This document shows, piece after piece, positions 10,541 through 19,952 of a stretch of 64,000 nt of DNA. The stretch's first letter is position 1. Every line of letters begins with the position of its first letter. The DNA is taken from contig NZ_PQBZ01000034.1 of the NCBI RefSeq assembly GCF_002964665.1, forward strand, positions 992,429-1,056,428, given 5' to 3'. The stretch is from Pseudoalteromonas sp. T1lg23B (GTDB taxonomy: Bacteria; Pseudomonadota; Gammaproteobacteria; Enterobacterales; Alteromonadaceae). A model generated the notes under the pieces. The model was not told the origin of the DNA. It made no database searches and saw only the letters and a list, made by a program, of their open reading frames with translations. The position numbers and the translations under genes are program-made.

Positions 10541-11485
10541 ATGAATAAAAAGATTCTAGTTACTGGCGCCACAGGCTACAAAGGCACCGTTCTAGTGCCC
10601 AAACTTCTTGCTAAGGGGTATCAGGTTATAGCTATTGATACACAATGGTTTGGTAACTTTTTGCCTCAGCACGAGAACTTAACGGTGATTAAGTCTGATG
10701 TGCGTTTTACCAATGATATCGATCTTGAAAATATCGATAGCATCATTCATCTTGCTTCAATTGCGAATGACCCATGTGGAGATTTAGACCCCAAACTAAC
10801 TTGGGAAGTCAGCGCGCTGGCTACGATGCAACTGGCCGACAAGGCTAAACGTCACGGGATAAAACAGTTTATCTATGCCTCATCTGGCAGTGTATATGGT
10901 GTCAAAGATGAAGAACAAGTGACGGAAGATCTTAGCCTTGAGCCCATTTCTGAATACAATAAGACCAAAATGGTCGCAGAACGCGTACTATTGAGCTATG
11001 CCGATGACATGGCGGTACAAATTGTAAGGCCAGCAACAGTTTGTGGCTTATCACCTAGAATGCGCCTAGATGTATCCGTCAATATGTTGACAATGCAAGC
11101 CTTAAAAAATGGCAAGATCACCGTTTTCGGTGGTGCGCAAGTACGCCCGAACATTCATATTGATGATATCACCAACCTCTACATCTATATGTTGGAAAAC
11201 CCAGAGAAAACATCTGGCGTATTTAATGCTGGCTTTGAGAATATCTCGATCATGGATATTGCTAAAATGGTACAGCAAAAGATTGATTGTGAGATTGAAG
11301 TGACCCCTTCGAATGATCCCCGTTGTTACCGTATTAACTCCGATAAACTGCTTGCGACTGGTTTCAAGCCTAATAAATCAGTGGCCACTGCAATTGACGA
11401 AATAATACATGCCTATCAACAAGGTAAGCTAACGGATGAAGATCGTTACTACAACCTTAAGTGGATGCAGCGAGAAGTATTATGA
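10541..11485 (+). CDS. NAD-dependent epimerase/dehydratase (extended SDR)
   Basis: A 314-residue extended short-chain dehydrogenase: GATGYKG dinucleotide loop at the N-terminus, catalytic ASSGSVYG serine segment, YNKTK (Y-xxx-K) and the usual nucleotide-sugar segment RPATVCG. It most likely epimerises or dehydrates an NDP-sugar or NDP-heptose. The ATG at 10541 is preferred over the one at 10535 because GAGAA sits at a proper distance only for the former. The last four bases overlap the SIS isomerase start (ATGA), so it is coupled to a heptose-type enzyme. The exact substrate is not readable. Confidence 0.85.
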   Translation: MNKKILVTGATGYKGTVLVPKLLAKGYQVIAIDTQWFGNFLPQHENLTVIKSDVRFTNDIDLENIDSIIHLASIANDPCGDLDPKLTWEVSALATMQLADKAKRHGIKQFIYASSGSVYGVKDEEQVTEDLSLEPISEYNKTKMVAERVLLSYADDMAVQIVRPATVCGLSPRMRLDVSVNMLTMQALKNGKITVFGGAQVRPNIHIDDITNLYIYMLENPEKTSGVFNAGFENISIMDIAKMVQQKIDCEIEVTPSNDPRCYRINSDKLLATGFKPNKSVATAIDEIIHAYQQGKLTDEDRYYNLKWMQREVL

Positions 11486-12093
11486 CTAAACAACAAAGTG
11501 CCGTTACCGCCATACCATCTAAAGACCCTGTAGTCACTTTAACACAGAAATATGTCGCAACCCTGAGCAAGGTGCTAACGCAACTGGATGGTAATAAGAT
11601 AAGAGCGTTTGTCGATACATTATTGTTAATGAAAAAGCGTGGTGGTACTTTGTATTTGTGTGGTAACGGTGGCTCTGCCGCTAACGCAATTCATTTAGCC
11701 AATGATTTTACCTTTGGGATCAACCCACAAGGTGATGCCCTTAAAGTTGAAGCGCTGGCTGCAAACAGCTCGGTTTTAACCTGTTTAGGTAATGACATCG
11801 GTTACGATAATATTTTCGCCCACCAGCTTAAAGTCAAAGCCAACCACAATGATGTGTTGCTCGTCCTATCAGGCAGCGGTAACTCTGGCAATATCCTCCA
11901 AGCCATAGAGCAGGCGAAGTCCTCAGGCATGTCTACAGTCGGTATTCTGGGTTTTGATGGCGGTAAAGCCAAACCTATGCTAGAACATGTCTTCCATTTT
12001 GATATCCAAGATATGCAGATCTCGGAGGATACTCAGGTCGTGATCGGACATATTCTTATGAAAGCCTTATATCAGGAATTAAATCATGGCTAA
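11482..12093 (+). CDS. SIS-domain phosphosugar isomerase (GmhA-like)
   Basis: A 203-residue SIS protein with the phosphosugar-binding signature CGNGGSAANAIHLANDF, the second loop LSGSGNSGN, and a C-terminal EDTQVVIGH helix as in sedoheptulose-7-phosphate isomerases. GmhA converts sedoheptulose 7-phosphate to D-glycero-D-manno-heptose 7-phosphate. The same cluster contains a transketolase pair, a HAD phosphatase, an HldE-like kinase/nucleotidyltransferase and a sugar-1-phosphate nucleotidyltransferase, which supports a heptose role. The start at 11482 overlaps the previous stop by ATGA; an upstream in-frame GTG at 11461 is unlikely. The 3' end overlaps the next gene by 8 nt. Confidence 0.85.
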   Translation: MTKQQSAVTAIPSKDPVVTLTQKYVATLSKVLTQLDGNKIRAFVDTLLLMKKRGGTLYLCGNGGSAANAIHLANDFTFGINPQGDALKVEALAANSSVLTCLGNDIGYDNIFAHQLKVKANHNDVLLVLSGSGNSGNILQAIEQAKSSGMSTVGILGFDGGKAKPMLEHVFHFDIQDMQISEDTQVVIGHILMKALYQELNHG

Positions 12094-13075
12094 CTCCCCT
12101 ATTTTAGTGCTAGGAAGCAATTCTTTTTCTGGTGCATCATTTTGTGCCCACCTGCTCAAACAAGAACACAACGTGATTGCTGTCAGCCGCTCGCAGGAAC
12201 CCGTTGAGGCACTGCTTCCCTATCGATGGCAAGCCAATCAACCCGATTTTCATCAACTGGATCTTAATCATCACTTGGATGAAATCATTGCTTTAATCAA
12301 GCAAAAGAATATCAGACAAGTATATAACTTCGCTGCACAAAGTATGGTAGGCCAGAGCTGGCAGTATCCTGAGCATTGGTTTATGACCAATGCCGTGTCA
12401 ACGATAAAACTGCATAATGAATTACGTCAACTTGATGGCCTTGATAGATATATTCATATTTCCACCCCTGAAGTATACGGTAGCTGTGAGGGACTCGTTC
12501 CTGAGCACAGAAATTATCAGCCAAGTACACCCTATGCGGTTTCCCGCGCAGCTGCGGATATGAGCCTACACACCTTCAGTGATGTATATGATTTTCCTGT
12601 TGTCTTTACTCGAGCTGCAAATGTCTACGGTGAAGGTCAGCAGCTGTATCGTATTATTCCCAGAACAATTTTGTTTGCCCTGCTAGGTAACGTATTGCCG
12701 TTGCATGGTGGCGGCCACTCTACACGTTCCTTTATTCACATTGACGATGTTTCTGACGCAACACAGCGCATTGGTGAGCACGGTAAATCGGGCGAGATTT
12801 ATCATATATCAACCGAACGCATGATAACGATTCGCGCTTTAGTCGAGATGATATGTGACATGTTAAATGTACCGTTTGAGCAAGTTTGTGAAGTGACAGA
12901 AGATAGGCTTGGCAAAGATGCTGCCTACTTGCTGGACTGCAAAAAAGTACGTAACGAGCTCAACTGGAGTGACAAAGTCGCACTAGAGACCGGTGTAGAA
13001 CGTACTATCAACTGGGTGAAAAACAATTTAGATGTGTTAAAGACACAACCAAACGAATACATACATAAGGCTTGA
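12086..13075 (+). CDS. GDP-mannose 4,6-dehydratase-like SDR with Arg in place of catalytic Lys
   Basis: A 329-residue extended SDR of the RmlB/GMD group: GSNSFSG in place of the usual GxxGxxG, NFAAQSMVGQSW, T127-P128-E129 followed by VYG, and RSFIHIDDV (RDWIYVDD-type nucleotide-sugar motif). The usual Y-xxx-K reads Y150-AVS-R154 in the sequence, so the catalytic lysine is replaced by arginine. T-x-E matches the GMD dehydratase pattern. In Campylobacter, GMD-like DmhA makes 6-deoxy-heptose from GDP-heptose, and the surrounding heptose-type genes make a comparable role attractive. Activity with arginine is uncertain. The start overlaps the SIS gene by 8 nt. Confidence 0.82.
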   Translation: MANSPILVLGSNSFSGASFCAHLLKQEHNVIAVSRSQEPVEALLPYRWQANQPDFHQLDLNHHLDEIIALIKQKNIRQVYNFAAQSMVGQSWQYPEHWFMTNAVSTIKLHNELRQLDGLDRYIHISTPEVYGSCEGLVPEHRNYQPSTPYAVSRAAADMSLHTFSDVYDFPVVFTRAANVYGEGQQLYRIIPRTILFALLGNVLPLHGGGHSTRSFIHIDDVSDATQRIGEHGKSGEIYHISTERMITIRALVEMICDMLNVPFEQVCEVTEDRLGKDAAYLLDCKKVRNELNWSDKVALETGVERTINWVKNNLDVLKTQPNEYIHKA

Positions 13076-13082
13076 GAAATCT

Positions 13083-13745
13083 ATGTTAGGAAACGAAATC
13101 GATTTATTAAGAAACTATCCAAAGTCTATGCGTGATACCAAGGGTCGTGCCAACGTCATTACTGAAGCCGACCGTGAAATAGCCCGCCAATATGGAAAAG
13201 ACTTTTTCGATGGTGACCGCACTTATGGTTACGGCGGTTTTAGCTATATGCCACGCTTTTGGCAACCCGTAGTACCTGATTTAAAAGCGCATTTTGGTCT
13301 CACAAGCGACAGTTCACTGCTTGATGTGGGGTGCGCAAAAGGGTTCATGCTTTATGATTTACAGCAGCATATCCCCGGTATCAAATTACGTGGTCTAGAC
13401 ATTTCTCAGTATGCTTTGGACAACGCCAAAGAAGAAGTCAAAAACCTGCTATCACAAGGTAACGCTAAGTCACTTCCATTTGAAGACAATAGCTTTGACG
13501 TTGTGATGTCTATTAATACAATTCATAACTTAGATGAGCAAGAGTGCGCCATGGCGTTACGAGAAATCGAACGTGTGAGTCGTGGAAAGTCTTTTATCAC
13601 GGTAGATGCATATCGAAATGATGAAGAAAAAGAACGCATGCTCGAATGGGCATTAACAGCAAAAACCATTATGCATGTGGACGATTGGAAGCAATTTTTT
13701 GCCGATAATGGTTACACAGGCGACTTTTACTGGTTTATTCCATAG
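13083..13745 (+). CDS. Class I SAM-dependent methyltransferase
   Basis: A 220-residue class I methyltransferase: motif I LLDVGCAKGFMLYDL, acidic loop LRGLDISQYAL, motif II/III region SLPFEDNSFDVVMSINTIHNL. No membrane segment is seen. It lies 7 nt after the SDR gene and 7 nt before the transketolase subunit. It has the small single-domain form seen for O- or N-methyltransferases in glycan clusters. The acceptor is unknown. Confidence 0.82.
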   Translation: MLGNEIDLLRNYPKSMRDTKGRANVITEADREIARQYGKDFFDGDRTYGYGGFSYMPRFWQPVVPDLKAHFGLTSDSSLLDVGCAKGFMLYDLQQHIPGIKLRGLDISQYALDNAKEEVKNLLSQGNAKSLPFEDNSFDVVMSINTIHNLDEQECAMALREIERVSRGKSFITVDAYRNDEEKERMLEWALTAKTIMHVDDWKQFFADNGYTGDFYWFIP

Positions 13746-13752
13746 GCGTTGT

Positions 13753-14556
13753 ATGAAATTAGAACCCATTGCAGCACAAATCAGGCACACCTTATGTGAC
13801 GTTTCCAGCAAAACCAAAACACCACATTTGGGCAGCTGTTTATCATGTACCGACATTCTCACGGCGTTATATTTTGGCGTGATGAACATCGACCCCAACA
13901 CTCCCAAGCTGCCACAGCGAGACTATTTTTTGCTGGGTAAAGGTCACGCTGCAAGTGCATTGTATACCGTCCTTGCCTACAGGGGCTATTTCCCAATTGA
14001 AGATCTCTATCAACATGGGCAAACAGGTAGTCAATTTGAAGAACATCCAGGCATACATGCACCATCAGGTGTAGAAACCGCCTCAGGATCCTTAGGCCAT
14101 GCCTTATCACTGGCCACTGGGATGGCATTGAGCTGCCAGTTACAAAAGAAAGCTAACCGCTTTTTTGTACTGATGGGCGATGGTGAAATAAATGAAGGTA
14201 CGGTGTGGGAGGCCGCGATGTTTGCTGCTGGTAAAAAGCTTAGCAACCTCGTTGCTATCATTGATTTTAATAAGCTTCAAGGCACAGGAGAAAGTTGCAA
14301 CATTATGCATCTTGAGCCTCTTGAAGAGAAATGGCGCGCATTTGGGTGGCATACCATCCGCCTCGATGGCCACGATATCAATGCATTGCAAAATGCACTC
14401 TCTGATACAGACAACATTGATAAGCCCATCTGTATTGTCGCTGACACAGTAAAAGGGAAAGGGGTGTCGTTTATGGAAAATGACAACAACTGGCATTATC
14501 GCATTCCAACTGCTGATGAAGTCTTATTAGCGAAAGAGGAGCTGGGTGTATCATGA
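13753..14556 (+). CDS. Transketolase, N-terminal (TPP-binding) subunit
   Basis: A 267-residue N-terminal transketolase half. The thiamine diphosphate site is clear: GDGEINEGTVWEAA followed about 20 residues later by DFNKLQ. An upstream LGKGHAASALYTVLA segment is also typical. The start ATG at 13753 (MKLEPIAAQ) has AGGCG upstream; an in-frame codon at 13675 lies inside the previous gene and is unlikely. The stop overlaps the next subunit by ATGA. Split transketolases of this kind occur in glycan clusters and transfer two-carbon units. Here it could supply sedoheptulose 7-phosphate or build a modified ketose (inference). Confidence 0.93.
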   Translation: MKLEPIAAQIRHTLCDVSSKTKTPHLGSCLSCTDILTALYFGVMNIDPNTPKLPQRDYFLLGKGHAASALYTVLAYRGYFPIEDLYQHGQTGSQFEEHPGIHAPSGVETASGSLGHALSLATGMALSCQLQKKANRFFVLMGDGEINEGTVWEAAMFAAGKKLSNLVAIIDFNKLQGTGESCNIMHLEPLEEKWRAFGWHTIRLDGHDINALQNALSDTDNIDKPICIVADTVKGKGVSFMENDNNWHYRIPTADEVLLAKEELGVS

Positions 14557-15473
14557 GAAATGCATTTGCACGCGTGCTAACTGAACTGGCAAAAAACAAT
14601 GATAAGCTGGTTTTGTTTTATGCCGATATTGGTAACCGACTATTTAATCCCCTGAAAGAGTTTGCTGACGAGCGCACGATCAATGCTGGCATTGCTGAAG
14701 CGAACATGGCGTCAATGGCTGCAGGCAGCGCGATGATGGGACATAAGCCATTCATATACACCATTACACCGTTTACAACAGCACGTAACTTTGAGCAAAT
14801 TAAAATTGATATAGCCTACCAAAATCAGCCCGTTATCATCGTAGGCACAGGTTCAGGGTTATCCTACGCTAACCTAGGGCCAACTCATCATTCTTTTGAA
14901 GATATCGCGCTGATGAGGTCGTTGCCAAACATGCACATCGTTTGTCCGGCAGATGCACAAGAGCTAGAAGTTTTGATGCCGCAGCTCATCGCCTTAAACA
15001 AGCCATGCTACTTTAGAATTGGCAAAAAAAATGAGCCTAAAGTACACCCTGAATTACCTAAACTAGAATTTGGTAAAGCACATATCATGAAGCATGGATA
15101 TAAGGTTGCTATTTTGTCTACAGGTACCATTATGCCTTTAGCTCAGCAATTATGTGCACATTTAAAGGCGTTTAACATCGACGCTGAACTGGTGAGTTTT
15201 CACACTGTAAAGCCGTTAGATAAAGCTTATCTGGAAGACGCTGCGAACCGATTTGATCACCTCGTTACGCTTGAAGAACACAATGTCAATGGTGGCTTTG
15301 GTAGCGCCGTACTGGAGTATATTTCTGATAACGACTTAAGCGTGAATGTACACCGCTTTGGTATACCCGACTTTTTTATCGATCAAGTTCACAACACACC
15401 TGATGCTCGAGACAAAGCAGGACTTAACATTGAGACTCTCAGCAATAAACTAAAGCAAAGAGGTGTCATGTGA
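14553..15473 (+). CDS. Transketolase, C-terminal subunit
   Basis: A 306-residue partner of the preceding gene. It holds the pyrimidine-binding domain (INAGIAEANMASMAAG contains the catalytic glutamate; FTTARNFEQIK follows) and the C-terminal transketolase domain from about residue 190 (VAILSTGTIMPLA, LEEHNVNGGFGSAV). The two chains together make a complete DXS/transketolase-type enzyme. ATGA overlap on the 5' side and a GTG overlap on the 3' side show strict translational coupling. Not DXS: the halves are too short, and the context is glycan synthesis. Confidence 0.93.
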   Translation: MRNAFARVLTELAKNNDKLVLFYADIGNRLFNPLKEFADERTINAGIAEANMASMAAGSAMMGHKPFIYTITPFTTARNFEQIKIDIAYQNQPVIIVGTGSGLSYANLGPTHHSFEDIALMRSLPNMHIVCPADAQELEVLMPQLIALNKPCYFRIGKKNEPKVHPELPKLEFGKAHIMKHGYKVAILSTGTIMPLAQQLCAHLKAFNIDAELVSFHTVKPLDKAYLEDAANRFDHLVTLEEHNVNGGFGSAVLEYISDNDLSVNVHRFGIPDFFIDQVHNTPDARDKAGLNIETLSNKLKQRGVM

Positions 15474-16066
15474 TAATCGGTGTTGATTTTGATAATACAA
15501 TAGCCAATTACACAGGTGTTTTTCACAGTGTTGCCGTTGCGCTAGGTTGGTTGCCTACAAACATTGGTACCAGCAAGAGTGATGTAAAGTCCTATTTCAT
15601 TGAGCAAGGTATTGAACCACAGTGGACTGAGCTTCAGGGGATCGTTTACGGCAAAGAAATTCATCAAGCAAAGCCTTACGAAAACTGCCTTGAGGTGCTA
15701 AAAACATTCAAGGCACAGGGCCACTTGTTAAAATTAATATCACACAAGACCCGCTATCCAATTATCGGGGACAAGGTAGACTTTCATAGTGCAGCTACTG
15801 AATGGCTAAGAAATAACGCATTCATCGACCACCCTGACTCTCCATTTGAGCGAAGTAATATTTTTTTCAACGAAACTAAAGCAGAAAAAATCGCTTGTAT
15901 TGCCGCTCAGCAATGTGACGTCTTTATTGATGATTTGGAGTCTATCTTGCTAGCTCCCAACTTCCCCCCTGAAACTAGAAAAGTACTGTTCAATGTAGAT
16001 ATTTCCTCTGAAGACAAGTGCTTAGAGCATCATCCTCACTGGGAGAACATTCAGCTGTGTATTTGA
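15470..16066 (+). CDS. HAD-superfamily phosphatase-like protein
   Basis: A 198-residue HAD-like protein. Motif I is DFDNT at residues 6-10 (nucleophile and acid D6/D8), motif II is the LISHKT stretch, a conserved lysine lies in ETKAEKI, and motif IV is VFIDDLESI. The start is GTG at 15470, overlapping the transketolase stop. In a heptose pathway a HAD enzyme (GmhB-like) removes the 7-phosphate, and this gene could fill that step; it is not close enough by eye to GmhB to be named so. The 3' end overlaps the next gene. Confidence 0.78.
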   Translation: MIIGVDFDNTIANYTGVFHSVAVALGWLPTNIGTSKSDVKSYFIEQGIEPQWTELQGIVYGKEIHQAKPYENCLEVLKTFKAQGHLLKLISHKTRYPIIGDKVDFHSAATEWLRNNAFIDHPDSPFERSNIFFNETKAEKIACIAAQQCDVFIDDLESILLAPNFPPETRKVLFNVDISSEDKCLEHHPHWENIQLCI

Positions 16067-17079
16067 GCATTGTAGAACCATTTATTCAGCAGCATGTTGG
16101 TCCAAATTACCGGATTGAAAAAGTGATTGATGGTGCAAATAACCAATGTTTTAAGATTTTATCAAACACAGGAAATTACTTTTTAAAATGCTTCTGTGGA
16201 CATACACAGAACTCGCACAAAAAACTTGTCAATGAATTCCAATTTACTCAACTCCTGCATAAGCAAGGTATAAAAGATGTGGCAACGCCGATAGCCTGCT
16301 GCGAGCAGAATCTCGTTGCACTATACAGCTTGCTTCCTGGCCAGCCTATACGTAGAAGCAGCCCAACCCTAGTTGAAGACGCATTTGACTTTATAAACAG
16401 GATTAATACTGCAACATATGATTTGGCGATACCAAAAGCTTCAGACGCTACCGAGGAAGTCGCCGACTTCCTAAAGATTGTGTTTAACAGATTACAACGC
16501 TTTTCTCAGATAAATACGATTGAGGATGTAGAAGTTAAAACCTTGCTAGCTCAAATTGAACAACGCGCTAAACAGATTAGCGAACAAACGCTGCAATGGA
16601 CATTAGCACTTGAGTGTCAGCACCTTTCTCCATCAGACTTTGGATTTCATAACGCGTTAATTGACGCTGATGGCAAGCTAGCATTTTTTGATTTTGAATA
16701 TGCCGGACTAGACAGTTACTGGAAACTGGTGTGTGATTTTTTCAGTCAACCAAAAGTTCCTGTCGATACTAATACATTTAGTAGCGCATCTAAGTTAAAC
16801 GTTTCCCCCAGCTTTGAAAATCATAAAGCAGAATTTTTGGCATGCTTCGAGCTTACGCAACTCAAGTGGTGCCTCATTATGCTTAATGCTTTTGACCCAC
16901 AAATAGCACAACGCAGAGCTTTTGCTAGGCATGAATATTGCTTTGACTCAAAAAGCAGTAACAATCAGCTGTCAAAAACCACAATGCAACTGAATAAATG
17001 CAAACAGTACATGCAAGCTATACCTGAAAAGCTAAACGTACTTGACGATATACTAAGTGCACAGCACTGGAAAATATAA
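16057..17079 (+). CDS. Aminoglycoside-phosphotransferase-fold kinase-like protein
   Basis: A 340-residue protein of the APH/choline-kinase fold. An N-terminal nucleotide-binding region (NNQCFKILSNTGNYFLKCF) is followed by the Brenner motif LSPSDFGFHNALI, where Asp and Asn are kept but the usual His is Pro, and by the metal-binding FFDFEYAG. It probably phosphorylates a sugar or a cluster intermediate. The start GTG at 16057 has GGGAGA at a good distance; TTG 16063 overlapping the stop of the HAD gene (TTGA) is an alternative. The substrate is unknown. Confidence 0.72.
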   Translation: MYLSIVEPFIQQHVGPNYRIEKVIDGANNQCFKILSNTGNYFLKCFCGHTQNSHKKLVNEFQFTQLLHKQGIKDVATPIACCEQNLVALYSLLPGQPIRRSSPTLVEDAFDFINRINTATYDLAIPKASDATEEVADFLKIVFNRLQRFSQINTIEDVEVKTLLAQIEQRAKQISEQTLQWTLALECQHLSPSDFGFHNALIDADGKLAFFDFEYAGLDSYWKLVCDFFSQPKVPVDTNTFSSASKLNVSPSFENHKAEFLACFELTQLKWCLIMLNAFDPQIAQRRAFARHEYCFDSKSSNNQLSKTTMQLNKCKQYMQAIPEKLNVLDDILSAQHWKI

Positions 17080-17087
17080 GGAATAAC

Positions 17088-18911
17088 ATGTCTGAAATTA
17101 CCACTCGTTTTAAGTCTGTTTATCAAGAGCGGAATCTAGATAACCTAGATTATTACTTATATGGCTCAGGTGGCGGTGCTCAAGAAATATTATGTTTTAT
17201 TAAAGAACAAAAACTTAGAGCCCCTATCGCTGTCTTGGATAACGAAGCGAAAAATAAGCCGGTGGATACATTAAGTGCCTATGATTTAGTAAGCGTAGAG
17301 CACCCTGTGGTGGTTTCATCCATTTCCTTTTACAGTGATATAAAGCGTGCGCTTACTGCACATAACCCTGCTTTTAAATCCAAACTTATTCCTTTGATGC
17401 CTTATAGTGAAAATGTCACCAATCGGTTGTATATCTCCGAATTGGCTTGGCAAGAGTATCAAAGCCATGCTGAGTCTGCGTACCGAAATAAGCATAACTG
17501 GTCAACTTCTCAGCTGAGTGATCATGGCTATTACATCGGTCAATATAGTGAGTCTCGTGCCAACGAGTTTCTAGAGCTTTGTCAGCGATTGGATGTTATT
17601 CCAAGAGACATCGAGTCGAGCAAACAAGATTTTGACTATTTCTCAAATTACCTCACTGGTGAAGACAATTTAGATCTGGCTCGCCTCGAAGTAACTGACC
17701 AAGCAAAACACTGTGTTAGTCAGTTTGTACAAACTCATTATGATGAAATAGCGATACAAATGGGCAGCAACTGGCGGATTGTTAATACTAGAATTACCCA
17801 ATTAGCTAAAGTTAAAAATTCACAACGCGGGTCTAACAAATTGCATCTGGATGCCATGCCTGAGGCTGTAAAAAAAATATTGCTATATTTAACACCTCCT
17901 AGCAATGACCATGGCTCAACTTTTTTGCAACTACAAGATGGCACTGAACTGACGGTAACAGGTGCGTCAGGAACTTGGCTGTTGTTTCAAAATAGTCGCT
18001 TATTACATCGTGGCTTATCAACAGACAAATTAAACAGAATCGTATGCGAAATCACAATAGCGCCATGCCAATACAAAAATACGGATATCCTTGTCAAAGG
18101 ACACGCTTCACAATATCCCTATAAACCCTGGAAACGCTGTGGAGCGAACAAAGTAAATCTAGGTGGTGGAGCTAACTTCAATGGCGAAAACTGGATTTGC
18201 TACGATGAGCGTGAAGGCGCAAACATCGAGCATATTACATTTTCTCCAAACACCATATTACCCAATCGCAATGAGTCTTGTAGCTTAGTATACTCTTCTC
18301 ACTTTTTTGAACACATAGACAACCTGACATTAGATAACCTACTTGGAGAAAGCTGGCGAATACTACTTAACGATGGCGATTTGCTCATCAAACTCCCTGA
18401 TTTTGACACCGCTAGAGAGGCAGGCCTCAAAGGAGATTTAGACTACTTTGAACAGTTCCCTCTGACTTCAGAAATGCTTAGCAACTGGCAACAAAACAAT
18501 GTAGACCCTAAGTGTGCACTCACACTAGCTGCAAATGTCATTACCAGCTATTGGAACGCTGATTTCGGCCATTTATACCAACACCAGTCTACGCCCAGAC
18601 AGGGTTACTACGGTCCAGCGAAATTATCCAGCGACGAATTTAAAACAATCCTAAGCCGTGATTCGATTCAAGAGATCTCAAAAATACTGACACAAAAAAT
18701 CATTGCGACAGAAACAGATTTTCAATTTAACCATCAAAATGCGTGGTCCATGAATGAGTTCATTCAACTAGTGAGTAGCTTCGGCTTTGAGCTGGTATCT
18801 ACCGATTATGAACTTATAAAGTATGCATTCCCAGATGTCCCTGATTTAGAGGCTCACCTTTCGATGAGTAATTATTTCTACTTTAAAAAGATTAGTCACA
18901 AGGAAAACTAA
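17088..18911 (+). CDS. Three-part fusion: Rossmann-like, 2OG-Fe(II) oxygenase-like and methyltransferase-like domains
   Basis: A 607-residue protein. Residues 1-110 form a nucleotide-binding-like region (YYLYGSGGGAQEILCFI) like those ahead of FkbM and glycan enzymes. Around residues 200-330 there is a phytanoyl-CoA-hydroxylase-like jelly roll with the iron triad H253-x-D255 and H307, and an arginine in LNRIVCEI about 12 residues later for 2-oxoglutarate. From about residue 355, NLGGGANFNGENW starts an SAM methyltransferase-like domain with SSHFFEHIDNLTL. The predicted role is hydroxylation or oxidation of a glycan precursor plus methyl transfer. The combination is unusual; domain assignment rests on motif reading only. 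An ADH follows with a 1-nt overlap (TAATG). Confidence 0.7.
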   Translation: MSEITTRFKSVYQERNLDNLDYYLYGSGGGAQEILCFIKEQKLRAPIAVLDNEAKNKPVDTLSAYDLVSVEHPVVVSSISFYSDIKRALTAHNPAFKSKLIPLMPYSENVTNRLYISELAWQEYQSHAESAYRNKHNWSTSQLSDHGYYIGQYSESRANEFLELCQRLDVIPRDIESSKQDFDYFSNYLTGEDNLDLARLEVTDQAKHCVSQFVQTHYDEIAIQMGSNWRIVNTRITQLAKVKNSQRGSNKLHLDAMPEAVKKILLYLTPPSNDHGSTFLQLQDGTELTVTGASGTWLLFQNSRLLHRGLSTDKLNRIVCEITIAPCQYKNTDILVKGHASQYPYKPWKRCGANKVNLGGGANFNGENWICYDEREGANIEHITFSPNTILPNRNESCSLVYSSHFFEHIDNLTLDNLLGESWRILLNDGDLLIKLPDFDTAREAGLKGDLDYFEQFPLTSEMLSNWQQNNVDPKCALTLAANVITSYWNADFGHLYQHQSTPRQGYYGPAKLSSDEFKTILSRDSIQEISKILTQKIIATETDFQFNHQNAWSMNEFIQLVSSFGFELVSTDYELIKYAFPDVPDLEAHLSMSNYFYFKKISHKEN

Positions 18912-19948
18912 TGAAAGCCGCTGTTTTATTCAAAACCGGAGAACCATTACAGATCTTAGAAGGCATCGAAATGCCACCACTGACTCGTGGGCAGGTTCAG
19001 GTAAAAATTTTATATAGTGGTGTTTGCCACTCTCAGCTTATGGAAGTATCTGGCGGTAGAGGCGAAGATAAATACCTTCCCCACCTTCTTGGCCATGAGG
19101 GCGTTGGAATAGTTGAGCAAATTGGAGAAGGTGTAAGCAAAGTCGCTGTCGGCGATAAAGTTGTGATTGGATGGATAAAAGGTGAAGGACTAGATGCTCC
19201 GGGTGGAAAATATCTCCACGAAAATTATACGATTAACTCCGGCAGTGCTACCACATTATCTGAGCAAACCATCGTAGCGGAAAACAGGCTCGTCAAAGTA
19301 CCGAATGGGTTTCCTGACAAACTGGCTGTGCTGCTAGGCTGTGCGCTGCCAACCGGACTGGGCTTAGTATTTAACGAGTTACAACCAGAGAAAAACAAAA
19401 CCATCGCGGTATTTGGACTTGGTGGAGTTGGTATGAGCGCCCTGCTGGCGGCAAAACTGTATGAACCAACTACACTTATAGCGGTTGACATCAACCCACA
19501 AAAACTTGAGTTAGCTAAACAACTCGGTGCAACACATACTCTAAATGCACAAAATACTGATGTAGTAGAATCAATCGTTACATTAACCAAAGGCGGTGTT
19601 GACTATAGCATCGAGGCTGGTGGTAAAGCACAATCTATCGAACTTGCGTTTAACAGTGTCCGCGACCAAGGTGGATTATGCATTTTTGCTTCTCACCCTC
19701 CAGAAGGAGACACCATCAAGCTCGAGCCTCATGCATTTCACCGAGGAAAAATGATTAGAGGAAGCTGGGGTGGAGCATCAATGCCAGATAGAGATATACC
19801 CAAGTTTGTAGACGCATACCATAAAGGGCTTCTGGACTTAGATGTGCTAATCACAAATGAGTATTCACTTGATAACGTCAACAATGCGTTAGAGGATCTC
19901 CACCAAGGCAGCGCCATCAGATCCATTATAAAATGTAGCGAAGGTTGA
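18911..19948 (+). CDS. Zinc-type alcohol dehydrogenase
   Basis: A 345-residue medium-chain dehydrogenase. The catalytic zinc ligands are seen as GVCHSQ near residue 38 and GHEGVG near residue 61; the cofactor loop is VFGLGGVGMSAL near residue 170. The four-cysteine structural zinc lobe of many ADHs is missing: the stretch after GDKVVIGW has no cysteines. It would interconvert a sugar alcohol or aldehyde, and it directly follows an oxygenase-like gene with a 1-nt overlap. The substrate is unknown. Confidence 0.85.
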   Translation: MKAAVLFKTGEPLQILEGIEMPPLTRGQVQVKILYSGVCHSQLMEVSGGRGEDKYLPHLLGHEGVGIVEQIGEGVSKVAVGDKVVIGWIKGEGLDAPGGKYLHENYTINSGSATTLSEQTIVAENRLVKVPNGFPDKLAVLLGCALPTGLGLVFNELQPEKNKTIAVFGLGGVGMSALLAAKLYEPTTLIAVDINPQKLELAKQLGATHTLNAQNTDVVESIVTLTKGGVDYSIEAGGKAQSIELAFNSVRDQGGLCIFASHPPEGDTIKLEPHAFHRGKMIRGSWGGASMPDRDIPKFVDAYHKGLLDLDVLITNEYSLDNVNNALEDLHQGSAIRSIIKCSEG

Positions 19949-19952
19949 ACAA

